64,000 nucleotides of DNA, taken from an uncultured Bacteroidota bacterium (lineage in GTDB: Bacteria; Bacteroidota; Bacteroidia; Chitinophagales; Chitinophagaceae). Positions 29,780 through 39,202 of the stretch are shown here, piece by piece. The stretch is from the NCBI GenBank assembly GCA_903858475.1, contig CAIOIZ010000156.1, positions 1 through 64,000 of the forward strand, given 5' to 3'. Numbering within the stretch: position 1 is the first letter of the stretch; each line of letters starts with the position of its first letter. Below the pieces are notes generated by a model. It saw nothing but the letters and a program-made list of their open reading frames with translations, was not told the DNA's origin and did not search any database. The translations under genes were made by a program, and so were the position numbers.

Positions 29780-31057
29780 ATGAAAACAGCATCCAAAAAA
29801 GTAATTAATGGCTGGGCGATGTACGACTGGGCCAACAGTGTATATAATTTGGTTATAACCACCACTTTTTTCCCCGCCTACTACGCGTTCGTTACAGGTC
29901 CTGATAAACCTGGTTTTGAAAAAGGGGTGTCTTTTTTAGGACGCAATTTCGTGAATACTGAAATAAAGGATTATATACTGGCTTTTGGTTTTTTACTGAT
30001 TGCATTTTTTTCTCCTGTATTATCTTCTATGGCAGATTACAAAGGCAATAAGAAAAATTTCATGCGCTTCTTTTGCTATTTAGGGGCACTAAGCTGTAGT
30101 CTGATGTTTTTTTTCGATAAAGATCATGTAACCCTTGGGTTGTTGTGTTTCATGTTTGCGGGAATTGGTTTTTATGGAAGTCAGGTTTTCTACAATTCTT
30201 ATTTACCTGAAATTGCAGCGGAAGAAGATCGAGATAGGGTAAGTGCTCGTGGGTATACTTTTGGGTATATAGGAAGTGTATTGATGCAGTTAATTGCGTT
30301 TGGGTTGGTGATTTTGATACCTGACAATCCGCTTCCTTTGAAAATAACTTTTTTGTTGGTGGGAGTGTGGTGGGTTGCTTTTGCACAAATAACATTTGCA
30401 CGATTACCTATGTCTTCCAGTTCAGAGCGCAGCGAAAAAAAGCATATTCTTACCAATGGATTTCATGAATTGAAAATTGTTTGGAATCAGCTAACGCATA
30501 TGCCTGTATTAAAAAGGTTTTTATCTGCCTTCTTTTTTTATAGTATGGGGGTGCAAACAGTTATGTTGGTAGCGATTGATTTTGGAATTAAAGAGTTGAA
30601 ACTAGAAAACACCAAACTCATCATTACGGCAGTTATCATTCAGTTGGTGGCCATCGTTGGGGCATTGGGGATGTCGAGGTTGTCCTCAATTTATGGAAAT
30701 ATAAAAGTGCTCATTTTTACCGTATTGCTTTGGATTGGTGTTTGTATAACAGGTTTTTTTATTCATACTGAAATGCATTTTTATATTTTGGCTTCACTGG
30801 TAGGCTTGGTGATGGGTGGTATTCAGTCGCTGAGCAGGAGTACCTATAGTAAACTGATGCCAGAGACAAAAGACACTGCCTCCTTTTTTAGTTTTTATGA
30901 TGTTACAGAAAAATTGGCCATCGTAATTGGTTTATTTAGTTTTGGTTTGATTGAAGGATTAACGCATAATATGCGCAATTCTATTTTAGCACTGGTGGTC
31001 TTTTTTATAGTTGGTTTGGGCTGTTTGTTGCTGACCGCTGCTAAGCAAAAAAAATAA
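29780..31057 (+). CDS. MFS transporter, UMF1/Atg22-like
   Basis: INGWAMYDWANSVYNLVITTTFFPAYY N-terminus; 12-TM pattern; GGIQSLSRSTYSKLMPE. Confidence 0.88.
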   Translation: MKTASKKVINGWAMYDWANSVYNLVITTTFFPAYYAFVTGPDKPGFEKGVSFLGRNFVNTEIKDYILAFGFLLIAFFSPVLSSMADYKGNKKNFMRFFCYLGALSCSLMFFFDKDHVTLGLLCFMFAGIGFYGSQVFYNSYLPEIAAEEDRDRVSARGYTFGYIGSVLMQLIAFGLVILIPDNPLPLKITFLLVGVWWVAFAQITFARLPMSSSSERSEKKHILTNGFHELKIVWNQLTHMPVLKRFLSAFFFYSMGVQTVMLVAIDFGIKELKLENTKLIITAVIIQLVAIVGALGMSRLSSIYGNIKVLIFTVLLWIGVCITGFFIHTEMHFYILASLVGLVMGGIQSLSRSTYSKLMPETKDTASFFSFYDVTEKLAIVIGLFSFGLIEGLTHNMRNSILALVVFFIVGLGCLLLTAAKQKK

Positions 31058-31067
31058 AACTAACATA

Positions 31068-31937
31068 GTGAAATTATATAGTATCAATACTGGTTATTTT
31101 AAATTGGATGGCGGCGCTATGTTTGGAGTAGTGCCTAAGTCAATTTGGAATAAATTGAATCCTGCAGATGACAATAATATGTGTAATTGGGCATTGCGTT
31201 GCCTATTGATAGAGGATGGTGATAAATTGATTTTAATCGATAATGGTATGGGGGATAAGCAAGACGCAAAGTTTTTTAGTCATTATTATCTTCATGGCAA
31301 CGATACGTTGGATAAATCATTGGCTGCGCAGGGGTTTGTTAAAGAAGATATTACCGATGTGATATTAACACATCTTCATTTTGATCATTGTGGGGGCAGT
31401 ATCGAGAGAGTGGGCGGTCAATTAGTACCAGCATTTAAGAACGCAAGGTACTGGAGCAATGCTTTGCATTGGAAATGGGCAACAGTGCCCAATGCTAGGG
31501 AGAAAGCAAGTTTTTTGAAAGAGAACATTTTACCCATACAGGAAAGTGGGCAACTTCATTTTATCGACATTCCTATTCCCGGTGATTCCTTGATTTCCAC
31601 TGCTGCCACTTCTATTTCTTCTAATATTTCAGTGATTAGCGTAAATGGTCATACCAATGCAATGATGTTGCCTAAAATTCAATACGGGGAACGCACATTG
31701 GTTTTTATGGCAGATTTATTGCCCTCTGTTGCTCATATACCCTTGCCTTATGTAATGGGGTATGATATGTTTCCTTTGACCACATTGAATGAAAAACAAG
31801 CTTTTTTTGAGGAGGCTATTGCACAACAATATACCTTGTTTTTTGAGCATGACCCATCAGTAGAATGCTGTAACTTAATGCTAACAGAAAAGGGTGTTCG
31901 AAAAAATGAAACTTTTCAATTAAAAGAATGGTTGTAA
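31068..31937 (+). CDS. MBL-fold metallohydrolase
   Basis: GTG start; LTHLHFDHCGG; VNGHTNAMM; FEHDPSVE. Confidence 0.9.
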   Translation: MKLYSINTGYFKLDGGAMFGVVPKSIWNKLNPADDNNMCNWALRCLLIEDGDKLILIDNGMGDKQDAKFFSHYYLHGNDTLDKSLAAQGFVKEDITDVILTHLHFDHCGGSIERVGGQLVPAFKNARYWSNALHWKWATVPNAREKASFLKENILPIQESGQLHFIDIPIPGDSLISTAATSISSNISVISVNGHTNAMMLPKIQYGERTLVFMADLLPSVAHIPLPYVMGYDMFPLTTLNEKQAFFEEAIAQQYTLFFEHDPSVECCNLMLTEKGVRKNETFQLKEWL

Positions 31938-31943
31938 AGCTTT

Positions 31944-32744
31944 CTAGCGTACACTTATCAAAGAGGTAAGTGGATAGCGAAGATTTTTGTAAGTAAGCAT
32001 ATCTATTTTTACACTTCCCACAGCAATGGGGCTTTCCACGCGAAGCAGTAAATGATTGGGATCATCACTGACCCATGCGGTCATTTTTTCCCCACCCTCA
32101 AAAATAGTTCCTTTCAATAGTAGCGGCTTGAATTTGATGGCATTGAATTTTCCATACCGAGTTTTTAATTTTTCTTTTCCCATATACCGGATATACATGT
32201 GAAATACTTCATCATCCAGAAACATATCAAAAGGTATCTTGTCGTCAACATTGTATTTGTTAAAATCAATATTCCGTGCGTAATAAACTCCGCTAACTAC
32301 ATCTTGAATGCAGTTGGGCACTTTAAATACCCCATTGGTGCTAACAGCAGTGCCGGCACTCTGGTTAAACGTTACATTGTTGTATTTTTTATAACCTCCC
32401 TCATCTACATTGCGTACAAATTTATAGGGTAATAAATTTGCAGTATCTATATAGCTTTCATATCGGTCTCTTACTCTAAAAAAATTATCAAAGAACGAAT
32501 AACTTTTTCCTTCTCCTACACAGTGGTAAACTGGTTTTCCGCCAAATCGTTCTAATGAAGTAGTGAAGGTAGCTTCCCCAGCACCAATATACATCCCTAG
32601 TGTACTGTAATAAACTTTCATGGTCACTTGTTCTCCATCCTGAAAAGCAGTATTCCTAATGCCACAGAAATTATCATAATCAGGCGTAATGCTAAAAGAG
32701 CAAAGAATCAGGGTGGGTAAAATGAATTTCAAAATTTTAATCAT
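31944..32744 (-). CDS. DUF3108-type exported protein
   Basis: Signal peptide; GEQVTMKVYYSTLGMYIGAGEATFTT; YESYIDTANLLPYKFVRNVDEGGYKKY; AWVSDDPNHLLLRVESPIAVGSVKIDMLTY. Confidence 0.8.
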   Translation of the reverse strand: MIKILKFILPTLILCSFSITPDYDNFCGIRNTAFQDGEQVTMKVYYSTLGMYIGAGEATFTTSLERFGGKPVYHCVGEGKSYSFFDNFFRVRDRYESYIDTANLLPYKFVRNVDEGGYKKYNNVTFNQSAGTAVSTNGVFKVPNCIQDVVSGVYYARNIDFNKYNVDDKIPFDMFLDDEVFHMYIRYMGKEKLKTRYGKFNAIKFKPLLLKGTIFEGGEKMTAWVSDDPNHLLLRVESPIAVGSVKIDMLTYKNLRYPLTSLISVR

Positions 32745-33723
32745 CTGTCTTGGATGTTTTAATTCCTAAAATTAATAAACTACCAGCAAGTGCAGGTAGG
32801 AACAGGTTAATGAGCCAAATCCCAAACGTAACGGTTAGAATACCTAATACATTTCCCGTGTACGCAAAAAGGCTGGTTGCAATGGCTCCTCTAATGCCTA
32901 ATTCAGCTATTGCAAAGCTCGGTATAATTGCCAGTAAAAGAAACATAACAGATACCAGCCAAAAACTTTGCCAACTATTCTGTTCTACCTGCATCAATTG
33001 TAGCATAAAGATGTATTGTAAAGCGAATACAAAGTACCGAAGGGTAGACAAGGCAAGTAAACTTAACAAAATTTTTACATCCAATTTTTCAAGCACGGCA
33101 ATGTGTTTTACAAAGGGACGGGTAAAAGAAAATCGTTCCACCCATTTGGTGAGCCATGCCATTTTGAAATAGAACAAGCAAAGGAGTATAGTTACCAATA
33201 AGCAACAAGCAATCAATATGGTTAGCCAAATATCATGGATGCCAATTGTACTCAGCGAAAGTTTTTTAGCTAGTAAAAGATATAGTAGTCCTAGAGATCC
33301 TATTATAAGTGTTATAATTAATTGGGCAATGCTGCCAGCAACGGATAGTGATACAGCTTGTAGTCGATGGCCTTCTTTTATAAAAAAAACTCTTCCTCCA
33401 TATTCTCCAATACGATTCGGTGTAAAAAAAGTAAGGGTTATGCCACACAATACCGATTTAATGGATTGCAATAGGGGCATGCTTTGTATGGTTGAAACCA
33501 ATAATTTCCATTTGTATGATTCAATGCCCCAGTTTAAAAAGACCAATATTATTATCAACCAACTTTTCCAAGCCTCGCTGCCAACCATTGCTTGTAATAA
33601 TAGTTGCCTAATCGAAGTAAAGTCTTCCTGTCCGTTAATTTTTTTATAGAGAAAATAAAAAAGTCCGGCAGTTAAAAGGAGGGCTACCAGCCACTTGATT
33701 AATATTTTAATACTTTTGTTCAA
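32737..33723 (-). CDS. Flippase-like/lysylphosphatidylglycerol synthase transmembrane family protein
   Basis: Polytopic; LCGITLTFFTPNRIGEYGGRVFFIKEG; 8-nt overlap with the DUF3108 gene. Confidence 0.82.
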   Translation of the reverse strand: MNKSIKILIKWLVALLLTAGLFYFLYKKINGQEDFTSIRQLLLQAMVGSEAWKSWLIIILVFLNWGIESYKWKLLVSTIQSMPLLQSIKSVLCGITLTFFTPNRIGEYGGRVFFIKEGHRLQAVSLSVAGSIAQLIITLIIGSLGLLYLLLAKKLSLSTIGIHDIWLTILIACCLLVTILLCLFYFKMAWLTKWVERFSFTRPFVKHIAVLEKLDVKILLSLLALSTLRYFVFALQYIFMLQLMQVEQNSWQSFWLVSVMFLLLAIIPSFAIAELGIRGAIATSLFAYTGNVLGILTVTFGIWLINLFLPALAGSLLILGIKTSKTDD

Positions 33724-33769
33724 TATACAATGTTACTTTAAATAAGAGGTTTATAAAAATATTTAGCAC

Positions 33770-34330
33770 TTGTCGCAGAAATCAACAATTATTTTAGGGA
33801 TTGATCCTGGTACCATCGTAATGGGCTATGGTATTATTAAAGTGGTAGGAAATACCATAACATTGGTCGACTTGGGTGTATTAAAGCCAGGGAAAGTGCC
33901 AGATGTATACAAAAAATTGCAGTTGATTTTTAATACTGTCAGCGGATTAATTACTAAATATCAGCCTACCGATTTTGCCATTGAAGCTCCTTTTTTCGGG
34001 AAAAATGTACAAAGTATGCTCAAATTAGGACGAGCTCAAGGGGTGGCGATTGCCGCCGCCATGCGGCATGGTTTAGATGTAACGGAATACTCGCCCAAAA
34101 AAGTAAAGCAATCTGTTACCGGAAATGGGAATGCCGATAAAGAGCAAGTTAGAAAGATGTTGGAGCAATTATTACATTTTAAATACGATGCTAAACTCTA
34201 TGATGCTACTGATGCACTAGCCGTGGCAGTTTGTCATCATTTTCAAGACAATCCAGTATTGAAAACTCCTGGCAATAAGGTAAAAGGATGGGAAGCTTTT
34301 ATTAAGAATAATCCTGGAAGAGTAAAATAA
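33770..34330 (+). CDS. ruvC: Crossover junction endodeoxyribonuclease RuvC
   Basis: ILGIDPGTIVMGYGII; AIEAPFFGKNVQSMLKLGRAQGV; YDATDALAVAVCH; TTG start. Confidence 0.95.
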   Translation: MSQKSTIILGIDPGTIVMGYGIIKVVGNTITLVDLGVLKPGKVPDVYKKLQLIFNTVSGLITKYQPTDFAIEAPFFGKNVQSMLKLGRAQGVAIAAAMRHGLDVTEYSPKKVKQSVTGNGNADKEQVRKMLEQLLHFKYDAKLYDATDALAVAVCHHFQDNPVLKTPGNKVKGWEAFIKNNPGRVK

Positions 34331-34348
34331 GATGATCTATTTGCAGCC

Positions 34349-34738
34349 TTATAAATGTGCAAGGATGTTTTGTTGAATTTCTTTTAGTGATTCAGGCGAA
34401 AACTCCAGTTTATCATTCGTGAAGTTCAAGTCATCCGCATCGTTGATAGGCAACAAATGCAAATGTGCGTGCGGAACTTCTAGTCCAATAACGGAAATGC
34501 CACAACGATTACAGTCAAATGCTTTTTCGATGGCCTTGGCAATGGGTTTTGCAAAAATTAAAATTTCTTGTAAGTAGTCGTCTGTTAAGTCAAAAAATTT
34601 ATCTGTTTCAATTTTAGGCACCACCAATACATGTCCCTGTACCAATGGAAAAATATCTAGGAAGGCATAGAACTTTTCGTTTTCTGCAATTTTATAAGAG
34701 GGGATTTCGCCGGAGATTATTTTCGAGAATATAGTCAT
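34349..34738 (-). CDS. HIT family hydrolase
   Basis: MTIFSKIISGEIPSYKIAENEKFYAFLDIFPLVQGHVLVVPK; HAHLHLLPI. Start set at 34738, not the track's 34972. Confidence 0.93.
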   Translation of the reverse strand: MTIFSKIISGEIPSYKIAENEKFYAFLDIFPLVQGHVLVVPKIETDKFFDLTDDYLQEILIFAKPIAKAIEKAFDCNRCGISVIGLEVPHAHLHLLPINDADDLNFTNDKLEFSPESLKEIQQNILAHL

Positions 34739-34817
34739 GTCAAATTCTTTGAGTAAAAGTACAAAACAAAAAAAGATTCTTAACTTGAATCCTCTCCCCA
34801 TAAAAATTAAAAATGGC

Positions 34818-35228
34818 ATGACAAAAGCAGCATTATTACAAGAATTGGCAAACAATACATGGGTTCGATTAAAGCCCAGTGGCTTACATGGTATTGGTGT
34901 ATTTGCTATTAAAGTAATACCTAAGGGGTGTAAAGAAATGTTTGCGGCAGAAATGGGCGATTGGGTGACCATTGACCGAAAAGAGGTGGAAGCATTGCCG
35001 GTTTATGCAAAAGACCTCGTTGAGAATTTCTGTTTATATGATGAAGTCAATTATTTCTTGCCTGCGCAGGGATTCAAGTCGATTGACTTGTCATTGTTTC
35101 TAAACCATGCGGATAGTCCAAATATTCAATCAGTAAATGACGGTGCTTATTTTGAAGCCCTTCGTCAAATTGAGGAAGGAGAGGAGTTGGTAATTGATTA
35201 TGGTGAAATTGTATCGGGCGAAGAGTAA
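34818..35228 (+). CDS. SET domain-containing protein
   Basis: WVRLKPSGLHGIGVFAIKVIPKG; LSLFLNHADSPNI; GEELVIDYGEI. Start MTKAALLQEL; alternative ATG at 34737. Confidence 0.85.
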   Translation: MTKAALLQELANNTWVRLKPSGLHGIGVFAIKVIPKGCKEMFAAEMGDWVTIDRKEVEALPVYAKDLVENFCLYDEVNYFLPAQGFKSIDLSLFLNHADSPNIQSVNDGAYFEALRQIEEGEELVIDYGEIVSGEE

Positions 35229-35277
35229 TTGTATTCACAGTTATTAATAACCTGATCAATAACAGTGAGAAATTATA

Positions 35278-35751
35278 TTAGGAAGTTATTTTTTCGATTT
35301 TGAACTTTAAAGTGCCTGCCGGTACTATTACTTCTGCAATATCACCTACCACTTTGCCTAATAAACCTTTTCCAATTGGAGAGGTTACTGAAATTTTTCC
35401 CAATTTCAAATCGGCCTCTTTTTCGGAAACAATCTGGTAGGTTACTTGTTTTTTTGTGCCCAAATTGGTCAATGCAACTTTTGTCAGTATAGATACTTTG
35501 CTGGTGTCAATATTGTTTTCATCCAATATTCTTGCAGTTGCAATAACGCCTTCTAAATATTTAATTTTAGCCTCCAGCATACCTTGAGCTTCTTTGGCGG
35601 CATCATATTCTGCATTTTCTTTTAAATCGCCTTTTTCTCTGGCTTCTGCAATAGCTCTGCTAGCAGCAGGTCTTTCAACCCCTTTCATTTGCTGCAATTC
35701 CAGTTTCAATTTTTCAAAAGTATCCTTGGTAACGTAATTAAAATCAGCCAT
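35278..35751 (-). CDS. greA: Transcription elongation factor GreA
   Basis: N-terminal coiled coil RAIAEAREKGDLKENAEYDAAKEAQGMLEAKIKYLE; C-terminal domain SPIGKGLLGKVVGD. Start MADFNYV. Confidence 0.95.
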   Translation of the reverse strand: MADFNYVTKDTFEKLKLELQQMKGVERPAASRAIAEAREKGDLKENAEYDAAKEAQGMLEAKIKYLEGVIATARILDENNIDTSKVSILTKVALTNLGTKKQVTYQIVSEKEADLKLGKISVTSPIGKGLLGKVVGDIAEVIVPAGTLKFKIEKITS

Positions 35752-35772
35752 ACAATTCATTTAAGCAAGTAG

Positions 35773-35811
35773 AAAAAAAATACAACGCCCCGTATCTACC
35801 GGGACGTTGCA
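35773..35811 (-). terminator. Intrinsic terminator after the 2-hydroxyacid dehydrogenase gene
   Basis: Minus strand CAACGTCCCGG...CGGGGCGTTG hairpin followed by a T8 run. Confidence 0.75.
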
Positions 35812-35836
35812 TTGTTCACAAAGGTAAGAAATTATA

Positions 35837-36763
35837 TTAAAAGATAATTTTTTCCAATAAGACTTTGGCCATTTTATACAGGGCTTCCTGGCTATAACCG
35901 GCGATATGGGGGGTTAATAACACATCCGATCTGCTATTTAAAAATTCCAATTCTTGGGTTTGCTGTACACTAAGGCTGTCTATTTTTTCATTTTCCAAAA
36001 CATCCAGGCAGGCCCCTTTTAATCTTCCCTTTTGCAATGCTAGTACAAGCGCTTTTGTATCTATAACTTCTCCTCGAGAGGTGTTGAGTAACCATGGCTG
36101 CTTGTTCATTTGTTGTAAAAGTGATTCATCACAAAAATGCTTGGTTTCGGCACTAAGTGGTAAATGAAAACTTATAATATCAGCCTCTTTTAGTAGTGTT
36201 TGCAAATCCGTTTCCTTTACCTGTTGATTTCCAAATCCTTTTTTGTATTTATCATAGGCCAGTATGCTTACTTCAAATGATGCTAAGCATTTGGCAAAAT
36301 TGGAGCCAGTGTTTCCAAATCCAATGATCCCAACAGTTTTGCCTGCAAGCTCTGTACCTCTATTGGCTTCTCTATTCCATTTGCCGTCTTTAATTTCTTC
36401 ATTTGAAACATTTATTCGATGCAGTAAACTAAGCAACATGCCAATAGCATGCTCTGCTACTGCATTGCTATTGCCCTCTGGGCTACTATAGCATTGGATT
36501 CCTTTTGTATTAGCATAGGCAACGTCAATCAATTCCATACCGCTACCTAATCTACCAATCCATTTTAATAGTGGAGCCTGGTCAATCATATTGGAGTGAA
36601 TGACCCGGGTAGTAACAATCAAGCCATGTGCGTCAGTAAGGAGTGTAGCCAATTCAGTATCAGTGGCATTGGGTACTGAAATTACATCAAACCCTTTCTC
36701 TATTAAGGAGTCAATTAAATAGACATGTGCATTGGCCGCAACAATAACCTTTTTTGTAGGCAT
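35837..36763 (-). CDS. D-isomer-specific 2-hydroxyacid dehydrogenase (phosphoglycerate dehydrogenase-like)
   Basis: GKTVGIIGFGNTGSNFAKCLASF; ADIISFHLPLSAETKH; LLNTSRGEVIDTKAL; LTPHIAGYS. Confidence 0.92.
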   Translation of the reverse strand: MPTKKVIVAANAHVYLIDSLIEKGFDVISVPNATDTELATLLTDAHGLIVTTRVIHSNMIDQAPLLKWIGRLGSGMELIDVAYANTKGIQCYSSPEGNSNAVAEHAIGMLLSLLHRINVSNEEIKDGKWNREANRGTELAGKTVGIIGFGNTGSNFAKCLASFEVSILAYDKYKKGFGNQQVKETDLQTLLKEADIISFHLPLSAETKHFCDESLLQQMNKQPWLLNTSRGEVIDTKALVLALQKGRLKGACLDVLENEKIDSLSVQQTQELEFLNSRSDVLLTPHIAGYSQEALYKMAKVLLEKIIF

Positions 36764-36814
36764 AATCCTTATTAAAATGAATTAACTTAGAAGACAAAAT
36801 TAAAACATCCTCTT

Positions 36815-37333
36815 ATGTTTACTAAAACTTCTTTTGCAATAGTACTGCTGCAATGTTTTTTTTATTTTGCTCCAGCACAAATCTTCGATTTAGGTGAAAA
36901 TGCTCCTGTAACTGAAAATGGGATGGAATATGGTTATATAATACGAAATGAACAGATTAAAGAAAATAAAGGAGAAGAGTATAGCCGATACGAGATTGCC
37001 TTATTTATTGCCAATCGAAGTGGCTGTACAAAATTGTATTCCGATCGGAAACCATTTTCTACCAATGGAGAAACCCCCAACCTGTTGGCCACATTTAACG
37101 TAAGCAATGCCAATGGCAAGCGTTTAACAGCTAAAAGTGGAACAATTCGGGCAAAAGATTTTTACATCAATGTAAAAGTAAAGGAGAATGATAAGGAGGA
37201 GTCCAAATCGGTAAAAGCAGGTTTTATTTTCCGAAATGGAGACATCCTTAAAGGCAATATTGTTGTATTGGTGCCAAAAGGGGATCGACCCATCATTCAG
37301 TGTTCCCTTGGAAATCCGTATGAATTGCAATGA
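36815..37333 (+). CDS. Secreted protein of unknown function
   Basis: 172 aa, signal peptide MFTKTSFAIVLLQCFFYFAPAQ; no domain recognised. Confidence 0.6.
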   Translation: MFTKTSFAIVLLQCFFYFAPAQIFDLGENAPVTENGMEYGYIIRNEQIKENKGEEYSRYEIALFIANRSGCTKLYSDRKPFSTNGETPNLLATFNVSNANGKRLTAKSGTIRAKDFYINVKVKENDKEESKSVKAGFIFRNGDILKGNIVVLVPKGDRPIIQCSLGNPYELQ

Positions 37334-37714
37334 TTATTTTGAGGCAATCATGCTGATTTCAACATTTACATTTTTGGGAAGACCTTTTACCGCCACCGTT
37401 TCTCTTGCAGGAAAATCATTTTCAAAATATTTTCCATAAACCTGGTTTACTTCCGCGAAGAATGACATGTCACTAAGGAAAATAGTGGTTTTAACAATAT
37501 GGCTAAAATCCATTGCGGCGGCTGCAAGAATAGCCTTGATATTTTGCATCACTTGGTGTGTTTCTTCTTGAATATCTTTATTGGCCAATTCTGAACTTGC
37601 TGGTACCAAGGCAATTTGACCTGAAATATACAGTGTGTTGTTTGCCAATATGGCTTGACTATAGGGGCCAATTGGAGAGGGGGCATTGTCTGTTTGAATG
37701 ATTTGCTTGCTCAT
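37334..37714 (-). CDS. RidA family protein
   Basis: DNAPSPIGPYSQAILANNTLYISGQIAL; ARETVAVKGLPKNVNVEISMIA. Confidence 0.95.
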   Translation of the reverse strand: MSKQIIQTDNAPSPIGPYSQAILANNTLYISGQIALVPASSELANKDIQEETHQVMQNIKAILAAAAMDFSHIVKTTIFLSDMSFFAEVNQVYGKYFENDFPARETVAVKGLPKNVNVEISMIASK

Positions 37715-37783
37715 TGTGATATATATTTTCTTAGATGCAAATATATCTTTTTGTATCTGCTTATTTTTGTAAAAATTATTTTA

Positions 37784-38389
37784 ATGACCATTCTCGTTTT
37801 GGCTACAGATATTCAGTGGGAAGAAATGCAATTGCTTGTAAATGATCAATGGCATCGTGTAGTAGATGAAGCAGCTTTTTTTGCAGGTAAAGCAGATATT
37901 TATATTAATCTTTTAGAAGACTCCATAAAGAAGGATTATAGTAAAATGCCGGAGCCGGTATTGGTAAATGCTACCTGTACAACCTTGCATTCAATGCAGG
38001 CACCTAGCCATGTTGGCCGATTGAATGGTTGGCCAGGTTTTTTGAATCGCAGCACTTGGGAATTAGCAGTTTCAACAGCTTCCTTATTTGAAAACTTTTT
38101 CAGAGAAAATAAAATAACTCCCCTATACGTAGCAGATGAACCCGGATTGGTAAGTGCCAAGGTAATTGCTATGATTGTAAATGAAGCTTATTTTGCACTA
38201 GCGGAAGGGGTGAGTACAAAAGCGGAAATTGACATTGCAATGAAGCTTGGAACAAATTATCCCTTTGGTCCTTTTGAGTGGAGCGAAAAAATAGGTGTTC
38301 ATAAGATTGCCTCATTATTACTTAAATTGAGTGAAACAGATTCCAGGTATACAGCCTGCCCGTTATTGCTAAAAGAATCCAATTTATAA
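37784..38389 (+). CDS. 3-hydroxyacyl-CoA dehydrogenase-like protein (truncated N-terminal domain)
   Basis: C-terminal 3HCDH-like DEPGLVSAKVIAMIVNEAYFALAEGVSTKAEIDIAMKLGTNYPFGPFEWSEKIG; no GxGxxG. Start MTILVLATD; the track start 37655 overlaps ridA. Confidence 0.75.
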   Translation: MTILVLATDIQWEEMQLLVNDQWHRVVDEAAFFAGKADIYINLLEDSIKKDYSKMPEPVLVNATCTTLHSMQAPSHVGRLNGWPGFLNRSTWELAVSTASLFENFFRENKITPLYVADEPGLVSAKVIAMIVNEAYFALAEGVSTKAEIDIAMKLGTNYPFGPFEWSEKIGVHKIASLLLKLSETDSRYTACPLLLKESNL

Positions 38390-39078
38390 TGTCAAAAATT
38401 CTTCAAATAGATACAGCTAATAGCCTTGCAGCGGTAAGTCTTTCCAATGAAGGAAAGTTATTGGCTGTTTTGGAAAGTGAGGATCAAAAGAACCATGCTT
38501 CATTTTTACAGACTGCCATTCAAAAAATATTGCAGGAGCAGCAAATGAATTTAAATGAACTAGATGCCGTTGCAGTAGTAGCTGGTCCAGGATCCTATAC
38601 CGGGTTAAGGGTAGGTTTGGCCAGCGCAAAAGGAATCTGCTATGCCATTCAAAAACCAATCATTTGCATTAATACCTTAGACTATCTAGCTGCTTCTGCT
38701 ATTCATCAGATAGATCCATTGAAGGAGAATTCCAATACTTTATTCTGTCCAATGATGGATGCAAGAAGGATGGAAGTATACACTGCTTTGTATGATAATC
38801 AATTGAATAAGATTATTGAACCAATGGCTTTGATACTTCAATCGGAATGTTTTATAGAATTTTTAAATATGAAAAAAATTCTATTTTTTGGAAACGGGAG
38901 CAGGAAATGGAAAAATATTTGCGATCATTCTAATGCTCATCTACATGAAGTTGCATTTCAACCTTTTGTTTTAAGTGAAATTGCTTTTCAATATTATATT
39001 AAAAAACTGTTTTCAAACCTCGCCTATTGTGAGCCAACTTATCTAAAAGATTTTTTCGATACCAGTGTCAAACACTGA
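38389..39078 (+). CDS. tsaB: tRNA threonylcarbamoyladenosine biosynthesis protein TsaB
   Basis: ILQIDTANSLAAVSLS; VVAGPGSYTGLRVGLASAKGI; start overlaps the preceding stop. Confidence 0.95.
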   Translation: MSKILQIDTANSLAAVSLSNEGKLLAVLESEDQKNHASFLQTAIQKILQEQQMNLNELDAVAVVAGPGSYTGLRVGLASAKGICYAIQKPIICINTLDYLAASAIHQIDPLKENSNTLFCPMMDARRMEVYTALYDNQLNKIIEPMALILQSECFIEFLNMKKILFFGNGSRKWKNICDHSNAHLHEVAFQPFVLSEIAFQYYIKKLFSNLAYCEPTYLKDFFDTSVKH

Positions 39079-39150
39079 TTCAGCCTACAATTGAAAGAAA
39101 ATAGTTGAAATAAATATCCTTTAAAATTTATTTACATAAGCAAACATTCT

Positions 39151-39178
39151 TATATTTGGTTGTTCAAATATTGTTCAA
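39151..39178 (+). promoter_or_regulatory. Promoter -7 element and candidate ArsR operator
   Basis: TATATTTG (39151-39158) overlaps the dyad ATATTTG-N6-CAAATAT (39152-39158 / 39165-39171); TTGTTCAA direct repeats at 39160-39167 and 39171-39178. Confidence 0.5.
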
Positions 39179-39202
39179 GCATTTTTAAAAACTCTAACTT
39201 CT

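Noticed and set aside
34739-34972. N-terminal extension of the HIT protein in the ORF track
   Set aside because: HIT homology starts at MTIFSKIISGEIPSYK (34738); the extension is antisense to the SET gene.
37655-37783. Upstream start of the HADH-like ORF
   Set aside because: Lies antisense within ridA; the peptide (MTIGANWRGGIVCLND...) has no domain character.
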